Source: Sphingomonas sp. IBVSS2 (GTDB lineage: Bacteria; Pseudomonadota; Alphaproteobacteria; Sphingomonadales; Sphingomonadaceae). From it: a DNA stretch of 64,000 nucleotides. Every line of letters starts with the position of its first letter. Positions within the stretch are counted from its first letter, which is position 1. This document shows, one piece after another, positions 29,142 to 37,010 of this stretch. A model generated the notes under the pieces. The model was not told the DNA's origin, made no database searches, and was given only the letters and a program-made list of their open reading frames with translations. Position numbers and translations under genes: made by a program. The stretch lies in the NCBI RefSeq assembly GCF_002127225.1, contig NZ_NFUR01000001.1:1592-65591 (forward strand). Direction: 5' to 3'.

Positions 29142-30482
29142 ATGGATCTCTGGTTCGAAACCGCACTGCTCCCCACCGGCTGGGCCGGGCGCGTTACCGT
29201 GCGCATTGCCGAAGGGCGCATTTCGCACGTGCTGGCCGGCACCGATCCGGCGGCCGGTGCCGAGCGCCACCGCGTCGCGATCCCCGGCCTCGGCAATGTG
29301 CATAGCCACGGCTTCCAGCGCGGCATGGCCGGGCTCAGCGAGCGTCGCGGCCGGCCCGACGACGATTTCTGGAGCTGGCGCGAGATCATGTATCGGTTCC
29401 TCGACCGGCTCACGCCCGAGGACATCGCCGCGATCACTGCCCTGGCCTATGCCGAGATGCTCGAGACCGGCTATACCCGCGTCGGCGAGTTCCACTATCT
29501 CCATAACGACATAGACGGCGCACGCTATGCCGATCCCGCCGAGACCGCCGGCGCGATCGTCCATGCCGCGGAGCGGACCGGCATCGGGCTTACCCTGCTC
29601 CCCGTATTCTATGCCCATAGCGATTTCGGCGGACTGCCCGCCAAGCCCGGCCAGCGGCGCTTCCTCTCGGATATCGACGGCTTCGCGACGCTGGTCGAGG
29701 CGAGCAGAGCCAAGCTTCCCGCCGACGCAGTGCTGGGCGTGGCGCCGCACTCGCTGCGCGCGGTCACGCCGGAAGAGCTCCGGGCGGTCACGGCGCTGAC
29801 CACCGGTCCGCTCCATATCCATGCCGCCGAGCAGACCAGGGAAGTAGAAGCCTGCCTCGCCTGGAGCGGCGCGCGGCCCGTGGAGTGGCTGCTCGACAAT
29901 CTGGGCATAGGCCGGCGCTGGACGCTGATCCACGCCACCCATCTGACCGGGGCCGAGGCCGACCGCCTCGCCGCTTCGGGCGCGGTGGCGGGCCTTTGTC
30001 CGGTCACCGAGGCCAATCTCGGCGACGGCATCTTCCCGGCCGAACGCTATCTCGCGGCCGGGGGAGCGATCGCCACCGGGACGGACTCCAACATCCAGAT
30101 CGACGCCGCCTGCGAGCTCCGCGCGATCGAATATTCGCAGCGCCTGTCGCTCCGGCGCCGCGCGATCCTGTCGCCCGAAGGTGCCTCGGTCGGCGAGACG
30201 CTGTTCCACGCGGCGCTCGCGGGCGGGGGGCAGGCGCTCGGTGTCGAAACGGGGATTGCGCCGGGCGCTCCCGCCGATATCGTGAGCCTGAACATGGACC
30301 ATCCAGGCTTTGCCGGCGCTTCGGCCGACACGCTTCTCGATCGCTGGATCTTCGCGGGCCGCGCCGGCGCGATCGACTGTGTCTGGCGCGCGGGCACGCT
30401 GCAGGTCGTGGGCGGAAAGCACCGGGGGAGCGAGGCTATCGCTAGTCATTATCGCAAAACCCTGGAGCGCCTGCTCGGGTGA
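29142..30482 (+). CDS. hutF: Formimidoylglutamate deiminase
   Basis: A 446-residue amidohydrolase that deaminates N-formimidoyl-L-glutamate to N-formyl-L-glutamate, the substrate of HutG. Metal-binding NVHSHGFQRGMAGL (about 51-64), YTRVGEFHYLHND, HIHAAEQTREVEACL (about 226-240) and ATGTDSNIQIDA (about 308-319) are the HutF signatures. GGAAGG at 29131-29136 supports the ATG at 29142. It is divergent from hutI, shares the HutC operator and is translationally coupled to hutC at its 3' end. Confidence 0.96.
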   Translation: MDLWFETALLPTGWAGRVTVRIAEGRISHVLAGTDPAAGAERHRVAIPGLGNVHSHGFQRGMAGLSERRGRPDDDFWSWREIMYRFLDRLTPEDIAAITALAYAEMLETGYTRVGEFHYLHNDIDGARYADPAETAGAIVHAAERTGIGLTLLPVFYAHSDFGGLPAKPGQRRFLSDIDGFATLVEASRAKLPADAVLGVAPHSLRAVTPEELRAVTALTTGPLHIHAAEQTREVEACLAWSGARPVEWLLDNLGIGRRWTLIHATHLTGAEADRLAASGAVAGLCPVTEANLGDGIFPAERYLAAGGAIATGTDSNIQIDAACELRAIEYSQRLSLRRRAILSPEGASVGETLFHAALAGGGQALGVETGIAPGAPADIVSLNMDHPGFAGASADTLLDRWIFAGRAGAIDCVWRAGTLQVVGGKHRGSEAIASHYRKTLERLLG

Positions 30483-31171
30483 CGCTGCAGGAACGCATCC
30501 GCTCGGACATCGAGGAGCGCATCCGCTCGGGCGCGCTGCGCCCCGGCGATCGCATCCCCTTCGAGCATGAACTGGTGGCGCATTATGGCTGCGCGCGCGC
30601 CACGGTCAGCAAGGCGCTGGAGCGGCTCGCGCATGCCGGGCTGATCGAGCGGCGCCGCAAGGCCGGTTCCTTCGTGGCGCATCCCCAGGTCCATGCCGCG
30701 GTGCTGGCGGTGCCCGATCTCGCACAGCTGATCGCGGCGCGGGGCGAGCGCTATGGCTGGGCGCTCGACACCTGCCGGGTGGTCAATCGCGATCCGGATA
30801 TCGAAGTCTCCGGCATCCCGGCGCCCGCCTTGCTGATCGAGGGCGTGCATTTCGCCGGGGAACAACCCTTCGCGCTCGAGCGCCGGCTGATCGCGCTCGA
30901 TACCGTGCCCGTCCCGCGGGCCGACACGTTCGAGACCGAGGCGCCCGGCTCCTGGCTGCTCCACCATGTCCCCTGGACCGATGCGCGCCACCGCATCCGC
31001 GCCGTCTCAGCCGGCGGCCCGCTGGCCAGGAAGTTGAAGCTCGACGCCCATGCGGCCTGCCTCCAGGTCGAGCGCTGGACCTGGCGCACCGGCCGGGCAG
31101 TCACCTTCGTCCGCCAGACTTTCCCGGGGGATCGCTACGATCTGGTCGCGGAGTTCACGCCGGGGGGATGA
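30479..31171 (+). CDS. hutC: GntR-family histidine utilisation repressor
   Basis: A 230-residue regulator with an N-terminal winged helix (LQERIRSDIEERIRSGALRPGDRIPFEHELVAHYGCARATVSKALERL, about 3-50) and a C-terminal UTRA ligand domain (LLIEGVHFAGEQPFALERRLI). Urocanate is the usual inducer. It starts at GTG 30479, overlapping the hutF stop (GTGA), so it is made from the promoter it represses: a self-limiting arrangement typical of hut loci. Its likely target is the GTCTAGAC palindrome at 28983-29000. Confidence 0.93.
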   Translation: MTLQERIRSDIEERIRSGALRPGDRIPFEHELVAHYGCARATVSKALERLAHAGLIERRRKAGSFVAHPQVHAAVLAVPDLAQLIAARGERYGWALDTCRVVNRDPDIEVSGIPAPALLIEGVHFAGEQPFALERRLIALDTVPVPRADTFETEAPGSWLLHHVPWTDARHRIRAVSAGGPLARKLKLDAHAACLQVERWTWRTGRAVTFVRQTFPGDRYDLVAEFTPGG

Positions 31172-31200
31172 TTCTCCCCTCCCTGGAAGGGAGGCGAGGA
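31172..31200. repeat. Short CT/GA palindrome after hutC
   Basis: A CTCCCCTCCCT-GGA-AGGGAGG-C-GAG hairpin with one mismatch directly after the hutC stop. A near copy lies at 36986-37010. It may end transcription weakly or be a degraded mobile repeat. Confidence 0.55.
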
Positions 31201-31242
31201 ACGGGCCTTTCCCCTTTTCGCGCAGTTCGATAGGCTGGCTGG

Positions 31243-32127
31243 ATGAACCTGCGGCACATCGAAATCTTCCACGCCGTCTATGTGAACGGCTCGGTCAGCG
31301 GCGCCGCGCGCGCGCTCAACGTGTCGCAGCCCTCGGTTTCCAAGATGCTGCGGCATGCCGAGAGCCTGCTCGGCTTCCAGCTCTTCCACCGCACCAATGG
31401 CCGCCTCGTTCCCACCGAGGACGCGCACACCCTGTTCACCGAGGTCTCGGAGATCCAGGACCGCGTCTATGCGCTGCGCGAGGCGGGCCGGAACCTCAAG
31501 CGCGGCGCGGGCGGGATGCTGCGCATCTCGGCGCTGCCGTCGCTGGCCCTCAATGCGCTGCCCACCGCCGTCTCGCGCTTCATGCGGGGGCATGAGGGAG
31601 TCCGCTTCGATCTCCAGACCGTCCATCACGACGACCTGCTGCGCAAGCTCTACGAGCGCGAGACCGATGTCGCGATCGCCTATGAAGTGCCCCATGCCGC
31701 GCCGATCGGCCATCGCTGGCTGGGCGAGGGCGAGCTGGTGGTGCTCTATCGCGAGGAGGACATGCCCGATGCGCCGCCGCGCATCGAGCTTGAGCGGCTG
31801 CGCGGGCGCCCGTTCATCAGCCTCGCCAACAGCGGCCCGATCGGCCAGCTGTTCAGCCAGGAATGCGCGCGCCTGGAGCTCGATCTCGACGAAGTCATCT
31901 CCGCGCGCACCTTCTACATCGCCACCGCACTTGTGGCCCAGGGCGTCGGGATGACGGTGGTCGACAGCTTCACCGCGCAGGCCTCGCTCGTTCCCGGGCT
32001 GGCGATGCGCCCGCTCAAGCCGCAGCTCACGTTCGACGTGCATGCGATGTTCCTGCTCAATCGGCCGCCCACTGCGCTGGCCACCGATTTCCTCAAGGCG
32101 CTCGCCAAGGTCATCGATACGCCATAA
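31243..32127 (+). CDS. LysR-family regulator (DgcR-like by context)
   Basis: A 294-residue LysR regulator: winged helix NLRHIEIFHAVYVNGSVSGAARALNVSQPSVSKMLRHAE (about 2-40) and a periplasmic-binding-type effector domain (from about 92, MLRISALPSLALNALP). It precedes the DgcN- and DgcA-like genes in the same direction. In marine bacteria a LysR regulator called DgcR sits here and activates dgcN-dgcA in response to D-amino acids (family knowledge from memory). Role here is inferred from that synteny. Direct GCTATGC repeats in the following gap may be its sites. Confidence 0.85.
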   Translation: MNLRHIEIFHAVYVNGSVSGAARALNVSQPSVSKMLRHAESLLGFQLFHRTNGRLVPTEDAHTLFTEVSEIQDRVYALREAGRNLKRGAGGMLRISALPSLALNALPTAVSRFMRGHEGVRFDLQTVHHDDLLRKLYERETDVAIAYEVPHAAPIGHRWLGEGELVVLYREEDMPDAPPRIELERLRGRPFISLANSGPIGQLFSQECARLELDLDEVISARTFYIATALVAQGVGMTVVDSFTAQASLVPGLAMRPLKPQLTFDVHAMFLLNRPPTALATDFLKALAKVIDTP

Positions 32128-32133
32128 CGGCTG

Positions 32134-32187
32134 GCTATGCCGAGGCGCGCACTCGCTATGCGCGGTGCCCGATGCGAGCGGGATAGC
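32134..32187. promoter_or_regulatory. GCTATGC repeats before dgcN-like gene
   Basis: GCTATGC occurs at 32134-32140 and 32155-32161, exactly 21 bases (two helical turns) apart, with an inverted ATAGC at 32183-32187. The spacing suits a multi-dimer regulator such as the LysR protein encoded just upstream. Inference only. Confidence 0.35.
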
Positions 32188-32198
32188 GTTATCACCCA

Positions 32199-33233
32199 AT
32201 GATACCGGCACCTTACCTCCTCTACCTCGGTCACAGCACCGATTTCGTGGGCATCAAGACCTCGCGCGGCCTGGCCGAATTCCGGCGCGGCGATTGCGTG
32301 GGCGAGTTCCGCCATGACGACAGTCCGCTCACGCTCGGCCTGCCGCGCATGACCATCGCGGAAGGCGCGGCGGCGGGCGCGAAGACGCTCGTCCTCGGCA
32401 TCGCCAATTCGGGCGGCACGCTGGGCGGCGACCTGGTGCGCGACGCGGCGGCGGCGCTCAATGCGGGGATGAACGTTGCCGCCGGCCTCCACCAGCGGCT
32501 GCGCGAGGTGCCCGAACTGGCGGCGCTCGCCATGGAGAAGGGCCTGCAGCTGTTCGACGTGCGGGATCCCCCGGCGGACATGCGGGTCGGCACCGGATAC
32601 GCCCGGGCCGGGCGCCGCCTGCTGACGGTCGGCACCGATTGCTCGGTCGGCAAGATGTACACCACGATCGCGCTCGCGGATGCGCTCAAGGCGCGTGGCG
32701 AGAAGGCCGATTTCCGTGCGACCGGCCAGACCGGAATCCTGATCGCCGGCGCCGGCGTGCCGATCGACGCGGTCGTCGCCGATTTCATCTCGGGCGGCAT
32801 CGAGATGCTTGCGCCCGAGCGGACCGATGGCGGCTGGGACCTGATCGAGGGCCAGGGCTCGCTCTTCCACCCGAGCTTTGCCGGCGTCTCGACGGGCCTG
32901 CTTCACGGCGCCCAGCCCGAAGCGATCGTGCTCTGCCACGATCCGAGCCGCAGTCATATGCGCGGCTTGCCGGGCCGGGCGCTGCCGGGCCTGCGGGAAT
33001 GCCTGGAGGCCAATCTCCAGGTCGCGCGCCTCACCAGCCCGGAGGTTCGCGCGGTCGGAGTCTGCCTCAATACCTCCCGGATGGAGGTTGAAGCGGCGCG
33101 TGTGCTTTGCCGGCAGATCGAGGCCGATCTCGGTCTGCCCTATACCGATCCAATCGCCTTCGGGGTCGAGGCGATCATCGACGAGTTGCTATGCACCGAA
33201 CCCTCACGGCCCGCCACGACCGCTTCGCGCTGA
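32199..33233 (+). CDS. dgcN: DgcN-like D-glutamate N-acetyltransferase (DUF1611)
   Basis: A 344-residue DUF1611 protein. The N-terminal domain (YLLYLGHSTDFVGIKTSRGLAEFR) precedes a P-loop-like GTDCSVGKMYTT (145-156), FRATGQTGILIAGAGVPIDAV and a strongly conserved IEGQGSLFHP. In characterised marine strains DgcN acetylates D-glutamate, and DgcA then inverts N-acetyl-D-Glu to the L form. That role is adopted here from homology and the adjacent DgcA. It overlaps the dgcA-like gene by 43 bases, an unusually long overlap. No good ribosome site precedes ATG 32199, so the start is moderately certain. Confidence 0.8.
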   Translation: MIPAPYLLYLGHSTDFVGIKTSRGLAEFRRGDCVGEFRHDDSPLTLGLPRMTIAEGAAAGAKTLVLGIANSGGTLGGDLVRDAAAALNAGMNVAAGLHQRLREVPELAALAMEKGLQLFDVRDPPADMRVGTGYARAGRRLLTVGTDCSVGKMYTTIALADALKARGEKADFRATGQTGILIAGAGVPIDAVVADFISGGIEMLAPERTDGGWDLIEGQGSLFHPSFAGVSTGLLHGAQPEAIVLCHDPSRSHMRGLPGRALPGLRECLEANLQVARLTSPEVRAVGVCLNTSRMEVEAARVLCRQIEADLGLPYTDPIAFGVEAIIDELLCTEPSRPATTASR

Positions 33234-34180
33234 GCAAGCCCTTCCGCATTTCGCGCGGCGTGAAGACCGAGGCCGATACGGTCACGGTCTCCATCCGCGC
33301 AGGCGCGCTGGAAGGGAGAGGGGAAGGCGTGCCCTATTCCCGCTATGGCGAGAGCGTGGAGAAGGCGCTCGCGGCGATCGAGGGCATCCGCCCGGCGATC
33401 GAGGCGGGCGCGGGGCGCGAGGAGCTGCTGGCGCTCCTTCCCGCCGGCGCGGCCCGCAACGCGGTCGACTGCGCGCTCTGGGACCTGGAAGCGCGCGCGG
33501 CCGGGAAAAGCGTCGCCGCGCTGCTCGGGACGCCGGAGCCCGAGCCGATCGCCAGCGCGCGCACCATCGTGATCGATACGCCGATGATGATGGGCTGTGC
33601 CGCGCGCCGCGCCGCGCATGCGCCGCTGCTCAAGGTGAAGGTCGATGGCCGCCTGCCCGACGCGCAGATCCGCGCAGTCCGCGCCGCCGCGCCCGATGCC
33701 CGGCTGATCGTCGATCCCAATGAGAGCTGGGACGCGCGGCTGGTCGAGGCGATGCAGCCGGTGCTGGCGGCGCTGAAGGTCGACCTGCTCGAACAGCCCG
33801 TGCCGGCCGAGATCGACGCATGCCTCGAGACTTTCCGCCCGCTCGTGCCGATCGCCGCAGACGAGTCCCTCCACACCCGCGAGGATCTCGACCAGGTCGC
33901 GCGCCGCTACCAGGTGGTGAACGTGAAGCTCGACAAGGCCGGCGGCCTGACCGAGGGGCTGCGCCTCGCCCAGGCCGCGCGCGACCGCGGCCTGGGCCTG
34001 ATGGCCGGCTGCATGGTCAGTTCCTCTCTGTCGATCGCTGCGGCGCTGCACATCGCCCGCATGTCGGATTTCGTCGACCTTGACGGTCCGATCTGGCTCG
34101 CCAAGGATCGCCCCGGTGGGGTCGAGGACCGGGGCGGGACGCTCTATCCGCCACTTCCGGGATTTTGGGGAACGCCATGA
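33191..34180 (+). CDS. dgcA: DgcA-like N-acetyl-D-glutamate racemase (enolase superfamily)
   Basis: A 329-residue enolase-superfamily enzyme of the dipeptide epimerase/muconate-lactonizing group. The catalytic Lys pair K148/K150 is in LLKVKVDG; metal ligands are D175 (VDPNESW), E201 (LLEQPVP) and D224 (IAADES); K246 in VNVKLDKAGG is the opposite-face base. Such enzymes epimerise L-Ala-D-Glu or, as DgcA, N-acetyl-D-Glu. The DUF1611 partner upstream favours the DgcA role, while an L-Ala-D/L-Glu epimerase is the main alternative; both would serve murein-derived D-Glu. The ATG is 43 bases inside dgcN; the stop overlaps the deacylase start. Confidence 0.82.
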   Translation: MHRTLTARHDRFALSKPFRISRGVKTEADTVTVSIRAGALEGRGEGVPYSRYGESVEKALAAIEGIRPAIEAGAGREELLALLPAGAARNAVDCALWDLEARAAGKSVAALLGTPEPEPIASARTIVIDTPMMMGCAARRAAHAPLLKVKVDGRLPDAQIRAVRAAAPDARLIVDPNESWDARLVEAMQPVLAALKVDLLEQPVPAEIDACLETFRPLVPIAADESLHTREDLDQVARRYQVVNVKLDKAGGLTEGLRLAQAARDRGLGLMAGCMVSSSLSIAAALHIARMSDFVDLDGPIWLAKDRPGGVEDRGGTLYPPLPGFWGTP

Positions 34181-35739
34181 AGATCGCGCTGCTGCTGGGG
34201 ACTGCCGCTCTTTCATTGGGTGCCGCCGCGCCGCTTCCGCCGCAGAAGGTCGATCTGCTGATCCGCGGCGGCACGATCTATACCGGCTCCGACGCGCCCT
34301 TTGTCGGCGACGTCGCGGTCAAGGGCGATCGCATCGTCGCGGTGGGGGCGCATGCGAACCTGATCGCCGCGCGCGTGATCGATGCGAAGGGGATGATCGT
34401 TGCCCCCGGCTTCATCGATCCGCACACGCATATGGGCGACGATCTCGCATCGACGGATCCGAAGAAGCGCCTGATCCCCGCCTTCCTGATGCAGGGCGTC
34501 ACCACGGCGTTCATCGGCAATGACGGCGGCGGCAGCCCGGACCTGGCCAAGGTCCTGGGGAGCGCGGCAAGCAAGCCGGTGGGCATCAACTATGCCGCCT
34601 GGGTCGGCTTCGGCGCGGTGCGCGAGAGGGTGGTGGGCGAGGATGCGCGCGATCCCACGCCCGCCGAGCTGGAGCGGATGAAGGGCCTGGTCGCCGGCGC
34701 GATGTGCCAGGGTGCGCTCGGTCTCTCCACGGGCCTGTTCTATGCTCCCCAGAGCTTCGCCAAGACCGAGGAAGTGATCGCGCTCGCCAAGGAGGCGGGC
34801 AAGCGCGGCGGCAGCTATGACAGCCATATCCGCGACGAGAGCAGCTATACGGTGGGCCTGGCGGCCGCGATCGACGAGGCGATCCGCATCGGGCGCGAGG
34901 GCGGGCTGCCCGCGCATATCAGCCACATCAAGGCGCTGGGCGTCGACGTGCAGGGACAAGCGCCCGCGATCATCGCCAAGATCGACGCGGCCCGTGCCCG
35001 CGGCGAGAAGGTCACCGCCAATCAATATCCCTGGTCGGCCTCGGGCACGAGCCTGGTCGCCTCGCTCGTCCCGCTCTGGGCGCAGGATGGCGGCCGCCCG
35101 GCGCTGCTCAAGCGCTTCGACGATCCTGCGCTGACCGAGAAGATGCACGCCGGCATGGTCGAGAATCTCCGCAAGCGCGGCGGGGCGGGCAAGCTGCTGA
35201 TCGTCGAGGGCAAGTACCGGAACCGCTATCTCGACGCCGTCGCGAAGGAGATGAAGCTCGACCCGGTCGATGCCGCGATCGCGGTGATCCGCATCGGCGA
35301 TCCCGGCACCGTCTCGTTCAACCAGAGCGAGGCCGATATCGCCGCCTTCATGCGCCAGCCCTGGGTGATGACCGGATCGGACGCTTCGGGCGGCCATCCG
35401 CGCGTCTATGGCTCCTTCGCGCGCAAATACGACAAATACGTCAAGGCCGATCACGTGATCACCCTGCGCCAGTTCATCGAGCGAAGTTCGGCGCTGACCG
35501 CCGACACGTTCGGGCTGGAGGGCCGCGGCCATCTGCGCGCCGGCGCCTTCGCCGATGTCGTGGTGTTCGATCCGCGTACCTATGCCTCGCGCGCCACCTA
35601 TGAGCAGCCGGCGCTGCTGGCGGCCGGGGTGCGGACCGTGCTGGTCAACGGCGTGCTCGCGGTCGACAGGGGCGCGATGACCGGCAAGGCCGCCGGCCGA
35701 GCGCTCGCGCACAAGCCCACCCCCGGGACCTGCAACTGA
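34177..35739 (+). CDS. Secreted N-acyl-D-amino-acid deacylase
   Basis: A 520-residue amidohydrolase with signal peptide (MKIALLLGTAALSLGAAA) that should act in the periplasm. D-aminoacylase marks are APGFIDPHTHMGDD (about 72-85), the Cys-bearing AMCQGALGLSTGLFYAP (about 173-189), YDSHIRDES, PAHISHIKALG and GSDASGGHPRVYGSF. It hydrolyses N-acyl-D-amino acids (or related D-imides) to free D-amino acids. It follows dgcA (ATGA) and precedes the symporter (TGATG). A compatible job is to supply free D-Glu for import, but the acyl group and side chain preferred are unknown. Confidence 0.88.
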   Translation: MKIALLLGTAALSLGAAAPLPPQKVDLLIRGGTIYTGSDAPFVGDVAVKGDRIVAVGAHANLIAARVIDAKGMIVAPGFIDPHTHMGDDLASTDPKKRLIPAFLMQGVTTAFIGNDGGGSPDLAKVLGSAASKPVGINYAAWVGFGAVRERVVGEDARDPTPAELERMKGLVAGAMCQGALGLSTGLFYAPQSFAKTEEVIALAKEAGKRGGSYDSHIRDESSYTVGLAAAIDEAIRIGREGGLPAHISHIKALGVDVQGQAPAIIAKIDAARARGEKVTANQYPWSASGTSLVASLVPLWAQDGGRPALLKRFDDPALTEKMHAGMVENLRKRGGAGKLLIVEGKYRNRYLDAVAKEMKLDPVDAAIAVIRIGDPGTVSFNQSEADIAAFMRQPWVMTGSDASGGHPRVYGSFARKYDKYVKADHVITLRQFIERSSALTADTFGLEGRGHLRAGAFADVVVFDPRTYASRATYEQPALLAAGVRTVLVNGVLAVDRGAMTGKAAGRALAHKPTPGTCN

Positions 35740-36980
35740 TGGGCTGGTGGTTCGGCATCGCCCTGTGGAAGCGCGTGCTCGCCTTCCTCGTCCTCGGCGT
35801 CGTGTTCGCGCTGCTGGTGCCGCAGGGCGCGCCCTGGGTGCAGTTCGTCGGCGACCTGTTCGTCCGTGCGATCCGCATGCTGGTGGCGCCGATCGTGCTG
35901 GTCACCATTGCCTCGGGCATCACCACGCTCGCCGATCCCAAGCGGCTCGGCAGCCTGGGCGGGCGCACGGTCGGCATGTTCGCGCTGACGACCTTCATCG
36001 CCGTCTCGGTCGGCATGCTGGTCGCGGCGATCGTCCAGCCCGGCATCGGCGCGCCGCTCGGCACGGCCGAGGCGCATGTGCTCGGCAAGCCGGTCACGCC
36101 CTATGAGCAGCTGATCAATATCATCCCGACCAACATCTTCGATGCGCTGGCCAAGGGCGACATGCTGGCGCTGATCTTCACCTCGATCCTGATCGGCTGC
36201 GGCACGGTGGTGGCGGGGGAGGCGGGCAAGCCCTTCGCCAACCTGCTGCAATCGACTTCGGCCGTGCTGCTGCGCGTCGTCGGCCTGGTGATGGAGGCGA
36301 CGCCCTTCGGCGTGTTCGCGCTGATCGCCAATGCCGTCGCGGCGAACGGCGCGGCGGTGTTCGTCCATGTCGGCTGGCTGGCGCTGGCGGTGGTGCTGGG
36401 CTCGCTGATCCAGATGCTGGTGGTGCACAGCCTTCTCCTGCGTTTCGTCGCGCGCCTGCCGCTGCTGCCCTTCTTCCGCGGCATCGTCGACGCGCTGGCG
36501 GTGGCCTTCTCCACCGCATCGAGCGGCGCGACGCTGCCGGTGGCGATGCGCGTCTCCGAACAGAATCTGGGCATCGGCCGCTCGGTCTTCTCCACCGTGC
36601 TGCCGCTCGGTGCCAGCATCGGCAAGGACGGCACGGCCATGTATGTCGGCCTGCTGTCGATGTTCGCGCTCCAGGCCTTTGGCGTGCACCTGACGCCCAC
36701 CGTCTATGCGACGGTGCTGTTCACCGGCGCGCTCGCCGCGTTCGGCACGGCGCCGGTGCCGTCGGCCTCGCTGTTCATGCTGGCGGCGGTGCTGAGCGCA
36801 GTGGGCGTCTCGCCGGAGCAGACTGCCCTGGTGGTGGGCTTCGTGCTGCCCTTCGACCGGCTGCTCGACATGACGCGGACGGTGCCGAGCGCCTCGGCGA
36901 ACCTCACCGTGGCGACGCTGGTGGCGCGCTGGGAAGGCGAGCTGGACGAGGAAGTCTATCGGGCGGCCGACAGGGCCTAG
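35739..36980 (+). CDS. Dicarboxylate/amino-acid:cation symporter (DAACS/GltP type)
   Basis: A 413-residue inner-membrane transporter with about eight helices and two re-entrant loops. RMLVAPIVLVTIASGI is the TM2 region, the serine-rich loop AFSTASSGATLPVAM (about 254-268) and GTAMYVGLLSMFALQAFG with FVLPFDRLLDMTRT carry the substrate and cation site. The conserved Arg of DRxxDMxRT fits binding of the glutamate side-chain carboxylate. With the deacylase and DgcN/DgcA genes it forms one operon, so D-glutamate or D-aspartate is a likely substrate; L-glutamate or C4-dicarboxylates are alternatives. Confidence 0.9.
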   Translation: MGWWFGIALWKRVLAFLVLGVVFALLVPQGAPWVQFVGDLFVRAIRMLVAPIVLVTIASGITTLADPKRLGSLGGRTVGMFALTTFIAVSVGMLVAAIVQPGIGAPLGTAEAHVLGKPVTPYEQLINIIPTNIFDALAKGDMLALIFTSILIGCGTVVAGEAGKPFANLLQSTSAVLLRVVGLVMEATPFGVFALIANAVAANGAAVFVHVGWLALAVVLGSLIQMLVVHSLLLRFVARLPLLPFFRGIVDALAVAFSTASSGATLPVAMRVSEQNLGIGRSVFSTVLPLGASIGKDGTAMYVGLLSMFALQAFGVHLTPTVYATVLFTGALAAFGTAPVPSASLFMLAAVLSAVGVSPEQTALVVGFVLPFDRLLDMTRTVPSASANLTVATLVARWEGELDEEVYRAADRA

Positions 36981-36985
36981 GGCAG

Positions 36986-37010
36986 TTCCCTTCCCTGGAA
37001 GGGAGGGGAG
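36986..37010. repeat. Short CT/GA palindrome between convergent genes
   Basis: A TTCCCT-TCCCT-GGA-AGGGA-GGGGAG hairpin, near-identical to the one after hutC. It lies between the symporter stop and the amidohydrolase stop and may terminate both. Confidence 0.55.
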
